Shown here in pieces: positions 12,760 to 26,027 of a stretch of DNA of 64,000 nucleotides. A program made the translations under genes and the position numbers. Source of the stretch: Rhynchosporium graminicola. Taxonomy: Eukaryota > Ascomycota > Leotiomycetes > Helotiales > Ploettnerulaceae. The stretch spans positions 62,001-126,000 of the forward strand of contig FJUW01000006.1 in the NCBI GenBank assembly GCA_900074885.1. The letters are read 5' to 3'. Position 1 is the stretch's first letter; each line of letters opens with the position of its first letter. The notes beneath the pieces are model-generated. The model was not told the DNA's origin. It worked only from the letters and a program-made list of their open reading frames with translations, and did no database searches.

Positions 12760-15026
12760 ATATGCTGGTGAATGATAGAATTGAAGTACGTGTAGATATA
12801 GAATTAAGCGAGCTAGCATATTTTAAATGGTCGAATATCTCCCTACACTGCCTCACCTTCAATTCTGACCTCAAGATCGAGTAGACAGCCTGGTCTGACG
12901 CATATACATTCTCGAAGATTCGAATATCAGAATCATTAAGGTTCTTGACACTGCCCTCCCTGCCAACGTAGTATATAGTCACTTATCTATCCAGTCTCGC
13001 AATACATAACTCGAGACTTGCTTCGCACGATAGATGTTGGTTTGTTTCCTTGCTTTACCCTATATTCTCAACAAATTATTTCATAGGCCTAAACGACGAG
13101 AATGTACCAGCAGCTCATTCATTCCTCTCCACAGCTCCATCAACTTAACAATCTAAGCGCACTGGATCTACCTTACTTTTTTTTTTCTTTCTCCCTCCTT
13201 TCCTATAGCAGTGTAGTTTCCCGACCCCCCCTCCCCGGCCTCCCTCGTCCACCCTACTAGGACGTATAGGAATTCTCTCAACTGGACATGATGTCAAGAA
13301 TACAAGCATTTCATTCGTTCGTTTGTCCTGGCCGGCTATCAAGGAGGTGATCCTGTATGTGTGTATGTGTACATCGATTCCTCGTTGTTTGTTGGGTTAT
13401 GAGGATTTTTAGGTTGATTTCGCTTTTTGAGAGAAAGGGAGATGGGGAGAGTGGGTGGGGGTGGGCGGGGTGTTTAGATGGGATAGGATAGGATGGTGGG
13501 CATGCAGATAGATCTTGCGAAGGCATGTATATAGACGTACATACAATAATCTTTCAGAGATCAATCAGTATACCCAACTGTAAATCAAGACGCAGGGGTA
13601 TGAGGACGGGATGAGTGTGTGTATATCGAAGGACAAAGTCTACGGACCGACGTGTTGTGAGTGTAAGTAAGATCCCCTGGAAGGCTTTTTGTATGTGTGT
13701 GTGGGGGTTGTTGGGAAATAGTTCTATACGGGTGATGCTCTTTACATATAGATTATCAATTTCCATCTCACGAGTCGCATGTTGAAGAGATACTTACTCA
13801 GGTATTTGTCTTAGCAACAAACGATTACAGATCAATCACACTATCTACAAAGGGGCGGGTTGTTCAGTACCACAGCGTGTCTAGCAAATCCAATATACAA
13901 GTACTTAATTATGAACAACCCCAAAGCACACGCAAACTACAATCATAATCTCACACCTCCCCACAATCCCTCGAAATATGCCCACCATCCTCTTAGCATA
14001 TCTCCTAAGAATATCTAGCTAGCATTCGATCGCAACACAGCTTTCATTAACCCTGAGGCCGATTCACCGGTACGTACTTACGAATCAGATCTGAACGACG
14101 AATAGTCAACATGCACTCGACATCGATCAATCTACAGCTCTAATGCAAATCTCACCTCATGCAGGGTGAAAATTCCCTCTCACATCCGATGAAGCGGGAA
14201 AGGATATAATTAGCGCTGCTCTACTACCAATTGATCTCATAATCAGGAATGAGTGCTCACTTGTATACATTGCTTTCTTCACACATCGTCGATGGTGAGA
14301 CTACAATAGAGTAGCACTGCATCAGAGAACTGCCTAAGTGAGCGAGAAAACTAGAAATGCTCAAGGCGAATAATACTCTTGTTTCTCGACATCGACATAA
14401 AGCGAATTACAAGTCATGGAATAAGGCGAAGACATTATGAAAAATAGGATGTGGATTCTGTTAAAATGATTTAGGGACGATTTAGCAAGGTAAAACTGAT
14501 GTATTTAGTGGGTTGCTGTAGTTTGTCAAGTCCGACCAGCTCTTTCTCCGTAGAGAAACTGGGTAGATAGCGTGATCCCACCCAAACAAATAAGCGAGAT
14601 GTTAAACGACGACTGGACTTGACAGACTTGACCACATCTCCAGAACAAATAAGCCTTAAAGACCACGTCTCGAGGGAAGCAAATTTGAAGATTGGTAAAA
14701 CCAACCGTAATGAAGTTTATTCCACTTTTACATACTCTTTCCAGATAAACCCCGCCTGGAAGTAAGTACTCCAATATAAACCAACAGATTTGCAACGCCG
14801 ACTACAACCTCCAAGATGGTGAAGAAAATTCATCTCTCGCTTCATCAGCCTTCAATTTCTTCACATATTCTCACAATCAAGAAATTCCTTATCAGCAGAT
14901 CTCTCCTCCTCATCTCCTACTTCCACCCCACTATGACCATCCAACCCAGCCTCAATTTTCCGATCGTCTTCCTCTTCCCCTTCCTCTCCATCTTCAGACC
15001 CAACTTCTTCCACTCTATCACGATCA
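12760..15026. other. Intergenic, 2.3 kb
   Basis: No gene is supported. There are poly-T/CT-rich stretches near 13170-13200 and a purine-rich stretch near 13430-13500. Short frames on both strands show no conserved motifs. This is the region between eIF2B epsilon and the broken STAND-type gene. Confidence 0.5.
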
Positions 15027-18000
15027 TCAACACTCACACCAATTTCTCTCATCGCCCTCTTTGACGGGATTTACTTCCGGATTTGGAACTTCGAGCATTC
15101 GTGGCCTCCAAAGGTCTTCTAGGAATGTGACTAGAGGTAGTTCAAGTTCGGTGTATTTGGCTGAGAAATAGATCACGAGATCTTCGTGTTGCTGAATCAG
15201 GTGGCGTTCTGCTTGTTGAATCTCTTGGATCTCCTCGTGAATAAGAGGAGCTCGAGGTGGCGTCCATCGGGTCATCAAATCCTCGTGGCAGGTATGAGTG
15301 AGACCTAACCACTCGAAGGTCAGGATACGTACGGTTTCGGATGGCATCCATGTCAACTGGGGTTGACTTGGCTTGATCATCCGACGGATTGAGATGGCCA
15401 CGAGCAACACTCGGTCTAGTGTATCATGTTTGACCTCGTAATCGTTTTTGCATCTGTCAATCTTTCGCAAGCGATCACTGCCTCCTTTGAAAAGAGATGT
15501 GACTATCCGGCATCCTTTTTGGAAGCATGGACAGATGCAATCATCTACGAAAGCATCTCTAAGGAGATTGCCTATGACTTGCTCTTGCCTCTCTGTGGAA
15601 GGCCATCTTCCATGGTGTCGCTGTTGGCTCCCGGCTAGTGTCCGCCGGACATTAGCTACCATTGCTTGTAACGCCATGCTACCACCAACCGGATATTCAC
15701 GATATATATCGGCGCCTCTATCTTTCAGCCATTTTAACACCTCCAGTGTTTCGGGATTTTGCTCTCCCACTGCAGCGAATGCTGGCAAAAGGGGTCCGCA
15801 CCGAAGTCGTCCATCTCATCTATATCTCGAAATCCCGATCCATAAAGTAGTTCTACTGCTTGCAAAGTCATATTGTGGGAATGATATATCATCGTCTTTA
15901 ACCAATGATCGCTCATAATCAGAGGTGATTATATGTCAACACGATAGCGAACTCATGATCTCTCTTTTCAGAAACAACTCATCCCGAGAATAGATTGCTT
16001 CAAGAATTTCGAGACACAACGAGGGCTGGAGACGAATCAAAAAAGATCTATTACCCGGTGTCTAAAACGGGCTCACCCGCTAGTCTTTCCTCCTTGGTCA
16101 TATATCTCAAAGTATCATGAACGAGTTAGACCAGGTCAATTGTATCCACCCCCATCCAACAAACAGTTTCTTGGATGGAAAGGCCGTGAGCAAAAAGTCT
16201 CTTGATGAGATCAAGAGGGTGGATTTTATGCTGTGAGACAGACGCGGCAACTTCTTCCTCGCGACCGTCTGAGAGGTCTGACAATACGTATCCTAGCATC
16301 GTCCTAAATATCTCCTTAGCTTTGATTTACTGCAACAAACATGACCGCTTGATAGAGTTGATAAATTGGAAGGGAACACTGGAATCTCTATAGTAGAGAG
16401 TTCTCTGCAAGACAACTAGCCGAGCAGAAAGCGCCGATAATTTGAAAATCCACGCTGCGCAGTAGCTAATTGGTGAAACCTTCATCGATCGTGCCGTCGA
16501 ACCTCAAGTCATACCCGTACAACGTAAATACTATGCAACTTTGCTAAGCGTCCTTGATAACACACAAAATCAACAGCGGCGCTCAGGCTTTTGATGTTTA
16601 TCCCAAACGTGGATGGATTGCGCACTTGAGTCTTTCTGCAAACAGTATGGGGCTTCTGATGGCTCGGTATAAATGGAAACGGGCATACCGCTGATTAGAG
16701 TCATGTTATGAAACATCTGCACCAGCGGTCACAAGTCCGTTCATTAAGCGGCCAAGAGCCATACGTCTCCTTGAAAGACTGGTTGGGAAGAGTTGATTCC
16801 ACATGCTGCTAACACTAGTAGCCTATTGATTTTGCAAGTCAGATGCTGCATCAGCAAGTTGGCTTATAATTCACCCCACATAACAGAGTTCGACCATTCA
16901 AAAAAGTATCCTTTGGAGTGGCCTTTCGGCCTCGGAAAAGTTTGTTGAGCTTGTGTAGAATGTAGTCGGCACGATCAATAGGGTCTGTAAATCTCCTTTG
17001 ACTATCGTCGGACATTGAGTACAGAAGTCGAAAATCAGGAGATTCATATGACATAACGTTACGGAACGTTAGATTTGGATTGATACTCAAACCGCCGGCT
17101 CCATGAGACAGTGAAAACGTAGCTGCGTTTGAGTACCTCAAGATCCACACGTATTCTGTATATTTCGTTCCAATTGTATTCATGATCTGCTGATGATACT
17201 TGGAGCGTGGGCAGGTAGAAACATGTTGCCTGGTCTGGTTCCAGGAGACTGACAGCCCGTACCAGGAGAAGCGACTTTCGGTACGCGATGGCCGCAATGG
17301 ACATGTGCAAGCTGGGATTTCAAAATAGCCGGTAAATCTCTTTTTACCGATGCTTGATTCATTGATGTTTGATGCATCGGTTGAAAAACTAGAGCTCGAT
17401 TGGCGCAGAAGTGTAGATTTAAAGTAAGCCTTGATAGATACCAAATGCTCCAGCTTGGTTAAAACCACATCCTTTTGCAAATTGGTGTGCTGTTGGTTGA
17501 GTAAGATGGCTTGGCTTAGCCAAACAGTTATATCCTTGTAACTTTGATTTGTCTCACTGCATAGAGTGTCCACAAGAAGATCAAAATTGAACATACACAC
17601 ATACAGATCGAGAATTTGTACTGCCAGTTGCAAGTTCCGCAGCAATTCTTCTAGAGTGACATTCAGGTCTGGAGAAATGTTCTCTTGAAAGGATACAGCA
17701 CCCTCTTTTTGAGGATTCGGAACTTCTCTTCTATACTCTTGGGAACCTTCAGATTCCTATACTTCTCAACAGCCACGAAAAGTTTCTTGAGCTCTGCCTC
17801 ACATGCGTGGACCGCGTGGCCTGCATTTGTCGAAATTCCTCCCTGTCCAGCCTTCTTGAGAGGCCCATCAAGAGATTCCAGATGCCATTCAAGAGTTGTA
17901 TCTTGTCAACTAGGTGTCTTATCTCCTCCTCGTGTGCCTTAAAGTGAGAGTAGTAAATGATCAAGCTTTGCGTAAGTTGCAAGCCGAGAGAGACAATACC

Positions 18001-18036
18001 AACTGCTGAGCCGGTAATCGACAAAGGATCGGCCAT
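15027..18036 (-). pseudogene. Degenerate STAND/ankyrin-type protein (helo-like N-terminal domain)
   Basis: Minus strand. ATG at 18036 starts MADPLSITGSAVGIVSLGLQ, the typical beginning of the fungal N-terminal domain of STAND-type proteins. Its continuation (EAELKKLFVAVEKY) lies in another frame. A 264-codon frame (17645-16851) and frames at 15916-15734 and 15788-15027 carry the rest, including ankyrin-like LKDRGADIY and a conserved C-terminal region. Lesions seen: frame changes near 17875 and 17685; loss of frame after 16851; an in-frame TAA at 16128-16126, where CAA would fit and a CpA-to-TpA change would explain it; frame breaks near 16063 and 15937; and a one-base frame change at the homopolymer 15787-15794. 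Introns do not explain all of these. Intact relatives are intracellular proteins often linked to self/non-self recognition; here a functional product is unlikely. It lies about 0.9 kb from the transposon block. Confidence 0.75.
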
Positions 18037-18977
18037 CGCAGGTTCTGACGATGATATCTCAGATGGGTGTAGGATTCCGATGAAGGTGTTGCCTTGGTGC
18101 ACTTCTCATAGATCAGGCTGGGTTACGAACTCTCGACAATAAACTGCTGCACTCGTACCCAGCAAGTGTGTACAAGAAAATAAACACTGTGTGAAGATCA
18201 AAACATTGAGACAGAATACTAGGCGTGAGGCGTGGTGTTACAAGACGATGAAGATGCCAGACGAACACTTGCGAAGGAAAGACGGGAAAAGAAGGCGAAT
18301 AATATTTTCATGGTATCGGAATAGTTCGAACCATGTTTCGGGCAATAAATGTATTCTGCTGGCAACGAGGTATCAGGATAGAGGATAGACTCAGGAGAGC
18401 TTACTTAAGGCTGCTTCATCGTTTCCTGTGGATGAGATAAGCAATAATGTCAGTACAGATACCGGTAACATTCACTTGACGACTAACGGTACATATCTTC
18501 AGTAAGGAGTCTTGTGCTCACTCCAAAATCAAGCTTCTTTTCAGCCGAAGGTCGAGTGGACGAATAATCTAAGAAGGTGCCCTCTGGTCTTTGACTTAAC
18601 CCATTTCATAAGTACCGTAACTACCAACTGCTACAGGATTGTTGGAGAATCCAACCTCAATGACAATACGAGCGAGTTATAGCGACGCTTTCCATTTTCT
18701 GAGACGAAACAGGAATTAAATTCACCTCACATCGCTGTCGAAAGCTCGACTTCGACTGAAACAGCTCATCTTGATATCTGCGAATCAAACGACTGTGCTC
18801 TAAATCCAAACGTGGAAAAGGACGCAAGATTTCTCTATTGCCTTGGAAAAGACCTCAAAAGAAGACCAGGAGATGTATCAACAGCCTCGGAATATTAGGA
18901 AACCGGGGGTGGGGGAATTGAGAGGGGAGGGGCTCATGACTCGATATACACTTGTAGGTGATAAGAAGGAATTTCTC
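18037..18977. other. Spacer between the pseudogene and the transposon block
   Basis: No gene is supported. It contains the former promoter side of the broken STAND-type gene and ends at the TA target site of the DNA transposon. Base composition here looks normal, unlike the RIP-mutated block that follows. Confidence 0.5.
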
Positions 18978-18979
18978 TA

Positions 18980-19015
18980 CGGAGGTGCCGGGGGTAAATT
19001 ATGGCTCACCGCCTT
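18980..19015 (+). repeat. Left terminal inverted repeat of the Tc1/mariner element
   Basis: Starts CGGAGGTGCCGGGGGTAAAT and matches the reverse complement of 26499-26534 at all 36 positions, after which the two ends diverge. CpA sites inside it are unmutated, unlike the element's interior. Confidence 0.95.
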
Positions 19016-20091
19016 TAATAGCAGGGGTGGAGAACATCAGTCGCGTCTTAGATTTCTATAGTAAATATGATCAAATTAAGATAATTATAATAAATATTCC
19101 TGATCTTTCGTAAAGCTTAGGTAATTCGACTCGAAACCGGGATAATCCGTTTATCTAGGACTTAAAAGATAGAATTCCTCCTTTTTCTATCGCAGGTAAG
19201 AAGCTCGGCTATCGAAGAGGCCTACGTACTACACGCGACTAAAGACGCGATATTAAAATAGCTTTTCGCTATAGTAAAACACTACCTGAGATTATAAAGA
19301 TACTCGATCTGAGTATAAAACAAGTTTATTACGCCTTAAACTACAAGCTTAATACTCCTCAGAAGTCTACCGGGAGACCTTTTCGCCTTAACGTATTCCA
19401 AATATAATAACTTATCGATTATATCTGCTCTTCGAAAGCAACGCGTCGAATGACTTTTAAGGAGTTAGCGAAAGAGTTCTTCTACTAGGATATCGGCCTA
19501 GAAGCTATTAAGAACGCCTTAAAAAGGGAGAGCTTCGGAGTTAGGTCTGCTATACGAAAACCTCTAATTTCTGAGAAGAATCGAAAGCTAAGGCTTACTT
19601 TCGCAAAAGCTCATCGAGGTTAGACTTATTATTAGTAGTATAAATTCCTCTAGTCTGACGAGACCTGGATTAAGGACGGTCGATATCGAAAGATAAAAGT
19701 ACTACGAAGAGCTAGCGAAGAGTGGGATCCCGACTATATCGAGGAGAAGGTCTAAAGAAAGAAAAGCTAGATGTTTTGGAGTAGTTTCTTCGGGAATACT
19801 AAAGGGCCAGGGGTATTTTAGGAGAAGGACTAGGGAACGATTAATACGAAGACTTATTACTTTCGAATCTTACTTGTTATAGTATAGTTTCTAGCTAATA
19901 ATAACAGCCTTCGAGGGGAAGCTCGAGAGCTTATTTTCATGTAGGATAACGCCCCTGGTCACGTAGCGAAAGAGACTATTACTATGATCGAGGCCTTTAG
20001 TATTCTACGGTTTAAATAGCCTCTGTATTCTCCTGATTTAAACCTAATCGAGACTCTTTGGAAGTATATGAAGAACTACTTCGAGGATAAA

Positions 20092-20326
20092 TGTGACGAC
20101 TGGTCAGGTTTGGAGGTCTCTCCCTATTGGTAGAAATACTTACTGCTAAGCGAGATTACACGAGTAGAGTTTAGGGGCCCCTTTTCATATATATACTTCT
20201 ATTCTCTCTCTACTTCTTTACTCCTTAGTTATAGATTCTTAAGTGATTCTTATTACTTTATATTTATAGTAATATAAGGTCTTATTACTCAGGTAGTTTT
20301 AAGACCTTTCTAAAGTAAGCGTTATA
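20092..20326 (+). repeat. 5' LTR
   Basis: 235 bp, starting TGTGACGACTGG and ending GCGTTATA. Aligned by eye to the 3' LTR it shows about 17 differences, all transitions. Its first bases keep the probable original sequence, while the 3' copy has the mutated form. Confidence 0.95.
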
Positions 20327-20439
20327 TTATCTATAACTCTTTTACTTACGTCTAGGAAGATAGTAAATATCTACTTATATTATACCTCTATACCTAGAGC
20401 TACTAAACGCAGGAGACTACGCTATATAGAGAAAGCCTA

Positions 20440-21950
20440 TACTAAGTATAAACTTGAAGAATAGTACCTAAACTAAAGCAACCTAAGTCCGATAAATCGA
20501 CTACCGGTTCTCCGACTCCCTCTACCTCTTATTCTTCGGCGACTCGTAATACTCGCCGTAACCTACCTCTCTCTATAGTAGAGAGTACTCGCGATAATAC
20601 CTCGTCCGAGTTAAGCTCCCTAACTCCTACTATAATTAATAAACTCACTAAGTCGCTAAACCTCCCTGATAATACTCCTATATTAATAGTAACTATAAGT
20701 AACTCATAGGAAGACTGCGCTTACTAGCTATAAGAGGCAGAAAAGAAGCTCGCGGAGGAGAGATAATCAAACGCTAACTTATCTGCAGAACTACGCTAGT
20801 TACAGGACGAGTTCCTAGAACTACGCTAGTTAACTACTTAGCGCTCTGCTAAGTCTATATCGTTTAATAATATTTAATCGCGTATAATACCGCTACTATT
20901 AATTAAAGAAGATAACGCTACTCCTATGCCTAATAATCGTTATCGAGAACAATCTACCGGAGGAATATTATTAATATTATACGCTACGCGTATAGAGAAG
21001 ATACTGAACCTTCTAAATAAGCTCTCTAATAGAATCGACTACTCTCTAAAACTCTAAGAAGTACAGATACGTAACGCCCTCCAGCGCTACTCTAGCTATT
21101 TTATCAACGAAAATTACTATAAAGATTAGTTACTTAACTAAACAGAAGGAATAGCTAGAACTTACCTAGAACCCTTATTCTTAGAACTAGAATATAACGA
21201 AGAAAGCAGTATAATCGATTCACTCGATATAATTACTTAACTCGTCTCCTTCTTATCTAATCTATATAACTAATAAACTATAAGAGCTAACTACTCCGCG
21301 CTAAAGATAAATTATAAGTAGACCTTCTAGATATTCTACTATAAGTTTCATACGCTAGCTCGTAAAGCTAAAGTAAATAATCAATCGACTCTAAAAATAG
21401 ACTTATAGGAGAAGCTACCTGTATAGCTACGGAAATAGCTCTTCTAATAGTACTAAATGTTAAGGACACTAGAAGAATACGTTAAGGCTATATAAGCTAA
21501 AGACTAAGGTTAATTCATTAAAAAGACTTACTATTCCGAGTCTTCAGCTAAGGCTAGCGCGACTCGGGAACGCCCTATAAATACCTCCTCTTAGCGCAAT
21601 AGTACTAACTCCTCTTCTTATACGAAAATTAGTCTTCATACGCCCGAGAATACTAGTATAACTAGTAAATAAGCACTATACTCTGCACGAAATAACACGC
21701 CTCGTATATAATCGCCGGCGAATACTCCTCGTCACTTTATACCTACCTTATACCTACGCTTATCGTTAGCTCGACCTAAAACTCCGTATCGAATCAATAT
21801 AATTAACGCTAATAATAATATTAATAGCGAGCTAGAAGATAATAATAACGAAGAAACGTACGATAACACCTAAGAGTATATTAAACTGCTAGCAAAAGAC
21901 TACGCCTAGGGAAAGACTCCTTCCTAGGTAGTATACGAGATATGCGATAT
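20440..21950 (+). pseudogene. Retrotransposon gag-like region
   Basis: Low-complexity polar, Ser/Thr/Asn-rich frames interrupted by many TAG and TAA codons, lying between the 5' LTR and the protease motif. The position fits gag. No zinc-knuckle was identified with confidence, and the borders are approximate. Confidence 0.55.
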
Positions 21951-21989
21951 CTTAACCTTACGAAACTTCTTAGTAGTTAATCGTTCACT

Positions 21990-24900
21990 ATACGTGCTAC
22001 TCTTACTAAGAATAGACTCTCGTATAAGCTACTTGCACTTCTCGATTCTGGAGCTAATAGATACTATTTTATTAATCGTTCTTTTCTCAAATCCCTTTCC
22101 TTCTTCTTAAAACATTAAATATACCCTCTACTAAACGCAATTCCTATTAAAAGCTTTAATAGCGTTAATAGTAATACTATTAGTTACTATACGATACTCA
22201 ATTTAATAGTAGATTATCGCGTTCAGGTATTTACTCCCTTTCTTATTATTACTCTCGGAAACTATAGTATTATACTCGGAAAGACTTAGCTTTCGGAACA
22301 TCAAGTACTCTTAGATACCTCTAAATAATAGATTATTTAGCTACTATATACTCCTCCTAGTAACGTTTATAGCTCTCCGATCGAGATCAAGGACTTATAT
22401 AAACACTATACCTACTAGCGCTACTAATACGACGCTAATAAACGAAATAAACGCTTTAATTAGTTCTGGGAAGCGTATAAGGAACAGCGAAGCGTAGCTA
22501 ACTCTCCTATTAATATTCGAGCTATTATTAACTCTATCTCTATTATTAAATAACTATTATTAGCTCAGAAGCGCATTTCTAGGGAGACTTATAGCTATAA
22601 AAATATCTAAAACTCTCCCTTAGAGAGTATTCTATAGGTAACTAACTCTCTATTACTACTGCTGATTAGTTAGGACCGTTTCTCCGGTATTTATACTACT
22701 TATTATAGATATAACGAGCCTAAGTATTTATTACCTAAAGAATAAGAATAAAGTAGTAAAGAGAAGTCTTTATACTCTAGAGAAGCTACTAATATACGGC
22801 CGAAGTACGTACGATTCAGCGATATTATCACCTATATCCCGCGTGAATCTCTACTTTAACCCTAATTAGAAGTCTCTATATCAAAGACCTACGCATAAGA
22901 CTACGCCTATGTAATTTATACTATAGACTAATAGTTACTCGGAATACCGTCTCGCGACTTAATAAAAGCTACTTAAAGTATAAAAATAGCTACTACGATA
23001 TTTCAGAAGCGATAAAGATCACCTTATATACTCAGACCTCTTTCAGAGCCTCCTACGCTAGAGATTTACATAATTAGTAACCTAGCCTTCTATCTCTTAT
23101 ATAAACGCTAGAAGTCTTCTAACGATAAGATCTTCTCTACTACCCTTCACGAGATAGATAAGCTTCTTAATAACCGAATCGCAGTTCAGTAACGTAATAC
23201 TACTATCGTATCTTTAACTATCGACCTTAAAGAACGTCGAAAAACCGCCTAGAAATTTACTATTAGCTTAAGCGAATTAGATTCAGAACTATAGATCCCT
23301 TACGAGTATAGCTAGTAAGTATACGTCTTTTCTAAGGAAGCTAGCGATATTCTCCCTCCTTATCGCTTATACGATCACCGAATTAAGCTTAAGGAAAGGG
23401 CCGAGAAGAACCTTAAATACTCCCCCTTATATAAGATATTAGCTAAAGAACTTAAAGTTATTAAGGCGTATATCACTAATAACTTAGCTAAAGGTTTCAT
23501 CGAACCTTCTTAAGTACTATACGCTACACTTATTCTTTTCGTTAAGAAAGCTAATAGAAGTCTAAGATTCTATATCGACTTTCGCGTNNNNNNNNNNNNN
23601 NNNNNNNNNNNNNNNNNNNNNNNNNNNNNNNNNNNNNNNNNNNNNNNNNNNNNNNNNNNNNNNNNNNNNNNNNNNNNNNNNNNNNNNNNNNNNNNNNNNN
23701 NNNNNNNNNNNNNNNNNNNNNNNNNNNNNNNNNNNNNNNNNNNNNNNNNNNNNNNNNNNNNNNNNNNNNNNNNNNNNNNNNNNNNNNNNNNNNNNNNNNN
23801 NNNNNNNNNNNNNNNNNNNNNNNNNNNNNNNNNNNNNNNNNNNNNNNNNNNNNNNNNNNNNNNNNNNNNNNNNNNNNNNNNNNNNNNNNNNNNNNNNNNN
23901 NNNNNNNNNNNNNNNNNNNNNNNNNNNNNNNNNNNNNNNNNNNNNNNNNNNNNNNNNNNNNNNNNNNNNNNNNNNNNNNNNNNNNNNNNNNNNNNNNNNN
24001 NNNNNNNNNNNNNNNNNNNNNNNNNNNNNNNNNNNNNNNNNNNNNNNNNNNNNNNNNNNNNNNNNNNNNNNNNNNNNNNNNNNNNNNNNNNNNNNNNNNN
24101 NNNNNNNNNNNNNNNNNNNNNNNNNNNNNNNNNNNNNNNNNNNNNNNNNNNNNNNNNNNNNNNNNNNNNNNNNNNNNNNNNNNNNNNNNNNNNNNNNNNN
24201 NNNNNNNNNNNNNNNNNNNNNNNNNNNNNNNNNNNNNNNNNNNNNNNNNNNNNNNNNNNNNNNNCTTATAGAACAGATAAATTAGATAACTAGAATAACG
24301 CTAAAAGAACCTAGCGTTTATAGCAGCTACTACGCGAAGACTAAATCGATCTAGTACTACTTATAAGTAACCTCCGGAATAGCTCCGACTCTATAGATAA
24401 CTTTAAGCTTATTAACGCCTTAGAAGTCGCTGACCTATCGCTAGTCTTTTCTATAGTATAGCAAGTACTTAACGCTAATCGCACTACGCTATTACTCTAA
24501 GCTTTACGGAAATAAGCTCTCTCTGCTACTCCTAGAAAACTAACTATAGAAAAAGATCTTCTACTCTATAAAAGAAGACTAATTATACCTAATATCTTAT
24601 ACTTTCGCACGCTACTTATACGCGAAATACACGACTGATTAGAGACTACTTATCTAAGTGTAAAGAAGACCTTATAACTACTAGTATTATAATACTAGTA
24701 GTACAGAATCGCTTTAACTATTAACTAGTATTACTATAACTATTATACTTACTGACGAATTTAAGTACTGCGTGATAAGAAACCGGGCCTCCTCTAACCT
24801 CTACTCGTACTGTCACGTCTATAGGAGCATATTACAGTCGACTACTATAGCTTTAACCGCGATAAACACGACTATAATAACGTTCTCGTATTTATCGACC

Positions 24901-25990
24901 GTTTTAGTAAATAAGTAATTAGTATTCTATACCGAAAGACCTCTGATACGCGCGACCTTATAAAGCTTTACTTATACTATATATACCGCTATTTCAGAGC
25001 TCTATTAATAATTACCTCTAATAGAGAGCCTTAATTCGTTTCCTATTTTTAGACTATAGTTATTATAATTCTTAGTACTAAAAGATAACTTTCTATAGTA
25101 GACTACCTGTAAACAGATAGCTAAACAGAGATCTATAACTAATATCTCTAACGCAGATTACGACTTTTTATCTCTTACTATTAAAATAACTAATCGGAAT
25201 TCTTACCTATTATAGACTACGCCTAGATAACTCTCCCTTACGAATCCCTTAGAGGTCTCTTACTCTTTAAAGTCGTTTATAGATATATACCCCGCGTTAA
25301 TTAGAATTAGAAAGACCTACTTAACTCTACTACGTCTACTGATAAGTTGAATACTTAGTAAGCTCTAGATTACGCTAATCGCCTACGCGACACCTAGACT
25401 ACCGCGCAATCTAGCCTCTAATATATATAAGCTAAGATATCCTAATCCTATAATCGCTTACGCTATAAAGTCGACTTCACTATAGACGACCTTATCTAGC
25501 TAGATATACGCTACTTTATAAGTACTTGACCTAGTAAAAAACTCGACTTCCTAACTAATAGACCCTTCTGTATAATTAAAAAGGTCAGAAGCTCTTATCG
25601 TCTAGAGCTCCCTACTAGTATAAAAGTATATAACGTATTCCCTACTACTAAGCTACGGAAGTATCTAAACGACCCCTTACTAAGATAAACCTTACTGCTG
25701 CTACTACCTATTAATATTACTAGTAATAATAAATAGGAGATCGAAGATATACTTATATGCCGTAAGTAGCGCAATAGCCTCTTATACCGAGTTTCCTAGT
25801 TAAATCAAGATATCGATCTCATATAGTACGACGCTATAAATATTAAATACGCTCCCGCTAAGCTATAAAAATTCCACCTTAATAACCTAACGCAAGCTAG
25901 ACCTCCTGCTAGATTACCTAATTAGCTAAAAGCTTTCTACAATAGAATTAATAATTACGACTACCTTAATACTAACAAGGAAATAGACTA
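21990..25990 (+). pseudogene. Retrotransposon pol (protease, RT, integrase), RIP-mutated, with gap
   Basis: A protease-like LLDSGANRYYF segment is encoded near 22038-22070. The RT domain begins before the gap with LAKGFIEPS, a stop, then ILFVKKANRSLRFYIDFR, typical of Ty3/gypsy. After the gap, an H2C2-type integrase lead-in (DLLLYKRRLIIPNI...LLIREIHD) appears near 24550-24640. Near 25590-25680 a YRLELPTSIKVYNVFP segment resembles integrase C-termini of chromodomain-type elements. Numerous TAG/TAA codons make it non-functional. The N gap removes most of RT and RNase H. Confidence 0.85.
23588..24264. other. Assembly gap (677 N)
   Basis: A run of 677 Ns inside the retroelement polymerase, between the RT start and the RNase H/integrase lead-in. 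The number of Ns may be an estimate, not the true size. Confidence 1.
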
Positions 25991-26013
25991 ACGCTCGAGG
26001 GCGAGCTTTTTTC

Positions 26014-26027
26014 GGAGGGGAGGGTAG
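26014..26027 (+). other. Polypurine tract of the LTR element
   Basis: A purine-rich run (GGAGGGGAGGG) directly before the 3' LTR, the expected site of plus-strand priming. Confidence 0.8.

Noticed and set aside
18300..18340. GTTCGAA-like B-box as a tRNA gene
   Set aside because: No matching A box, acceptor stem or cloverleaf could be built; no tRNA is supported anywhere in the window.
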